Part shown: piece after piece, positions 14,652 to 14,778 of the stretch | How positions within the stretch are numbered: the first letter of the stretch is position 1 | Layout of the letters: every line of letters starts with the position of its first letter | Source of the DNA: Holosporaceae bacterium 'Namur' | Lineage (GTDB): Bacteria > Pseudomonadota > Alphaproteobacteria > Rickettsiales > Midichloriaceae | Length of the DNA: 14,778 nucleotides | Assembly (NCBI GenBank): GCA_014116815.1 | Contig: JACGYV010000032.1 | Location: 1-14,778, forward strand | Direction: 5' to 3' | Made by a program: the position numbers and the translations under genes | Notes under the pieces: generated by a model | The model's database searches: none | The model's input: only the letters and a program-made list of their open reading frames with translations | Told to the model about the DNA's origin: nothing

Positions 14652-14778
14652 TTACTCAATTATTTCAGCTACGACGCCTGCACCTACGGTTCTACCACCT
14701 TCACGGATAGCAAACTTAAGTCCCTTGTCCATAGCAATCGGAGATATTAACTCAACCGTTATAGCCGTGTTATCTCCG
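14652..14778 (-). CDS. tuf: Elongation factor Tu, C-terminal end (partial)
   Basis: EF-Tu carries aminoacyl-tRNA to the ribosome as a GTP complex. Only the last 41 codons are in the window; they read [20 protein letters not shown] and then [20 protein letters not shown] plus a final Glu. This is the end of domain III, with the [13 protein letters not shown] signature involved in tRNA binding. It is directly upstream of rpsJ on the same strand. In Rickettsia tuf is also found just ahead of rpsJ. Whether fusA, rpsG and rpsL lie further upstream cannot be seen. Confidence 0.97.
   Translation of the reverse strand, partial: GDNTAITVELISPIAMDKGLKFAIREGGRTVGAGVVAEIIE

Noticed and set aside
1..14778. 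CRISPR arrays, tRNA or rRNA genes, phage attachment sites, and rpmJ or rpsD
   Set aside because: None was found. Apart from short gaps the window is filled by coding sequence, and rpmJ and rpsD are absent from the places they occupy in enterobacteria.

Overview
The window is the long ribosomal-protein supercluster (S10, spc and alpha operons fused end to end) of an AT-rich alphaproteobacterium, all on the minus strand. Read in the direction of transcription (from the right edge leftwards) it holds the 3' end of tuf, then rpsJ-rplC-rplD-rplW-rplB-rpsS-rplV-rpsC-rplP-rpmC-rpsQ (S10 operon), rplN-rplX-rplE-rpsN-rpsH-rplF-rplR-rpsE-rpmD-rplO-secY (spc operon), adk, and rpsM-rpsK-rpoA-rplQ (alpha operon). 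This order, with adk between secY and rpsM, no rpmJ after secY and no rpsD before rpoA, is the usual alphaproteobacterial layout. The low GC, tuf directly in front of rpsJ, and the four-cysteine LID of adenylate kinase fit Rickettsiales or a close relative. That placement is inference; no 16S rRNA or other marker is present to fix it.

Most genes are separated by 0 to 35 bases, several overlap by 1 to 4 bases (rpsJ/rplC, rplD/rplW, secY/adk), and most have a purine-rich ribosome binding site. The only real gap inside the cluster is the 94 bases between adk and rpsM, which holds a good sigma70-type promoter (TTGACT, 16-base spacer, TATTAT) that should drive rpsM-rpsK-rpoA-rplQ independently of read-through. 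Together the genes supply 14 large-subunit (uL2, uL3, uL4, uL5, uL6, uL14, uL15, bL17, uL18, uL22, uL23, uL24, uL29, uL30) plus uL16 and 9 small-subunit proteins (uS3, uS5, uS8, uS10, uS11, uS13, uS14, uS17, uS19), the RNA polymerase alpha subunit, the SecY translocon pore, adenylate kinase and elongation factor Tu.

Downstream of rplQ the conserved cluster ends. A GNAT-family acetyltransferase gene follows in the same direction, then a very AT-rich stretch of about 260 bases with two weak hairpins, then the 5' end of an IS630-family transposase gene that runs off the left edge.

I did not find a new multi-gene system. The points most worth a second look are two departures in otherwise conserved ribosomal proteins: uL2 lacks three residues of the near-invariant HPHGGGEG loop, and uL30 carries an extra lysine-rich N-terminal segment of about 60 residues that doubles its normal length.
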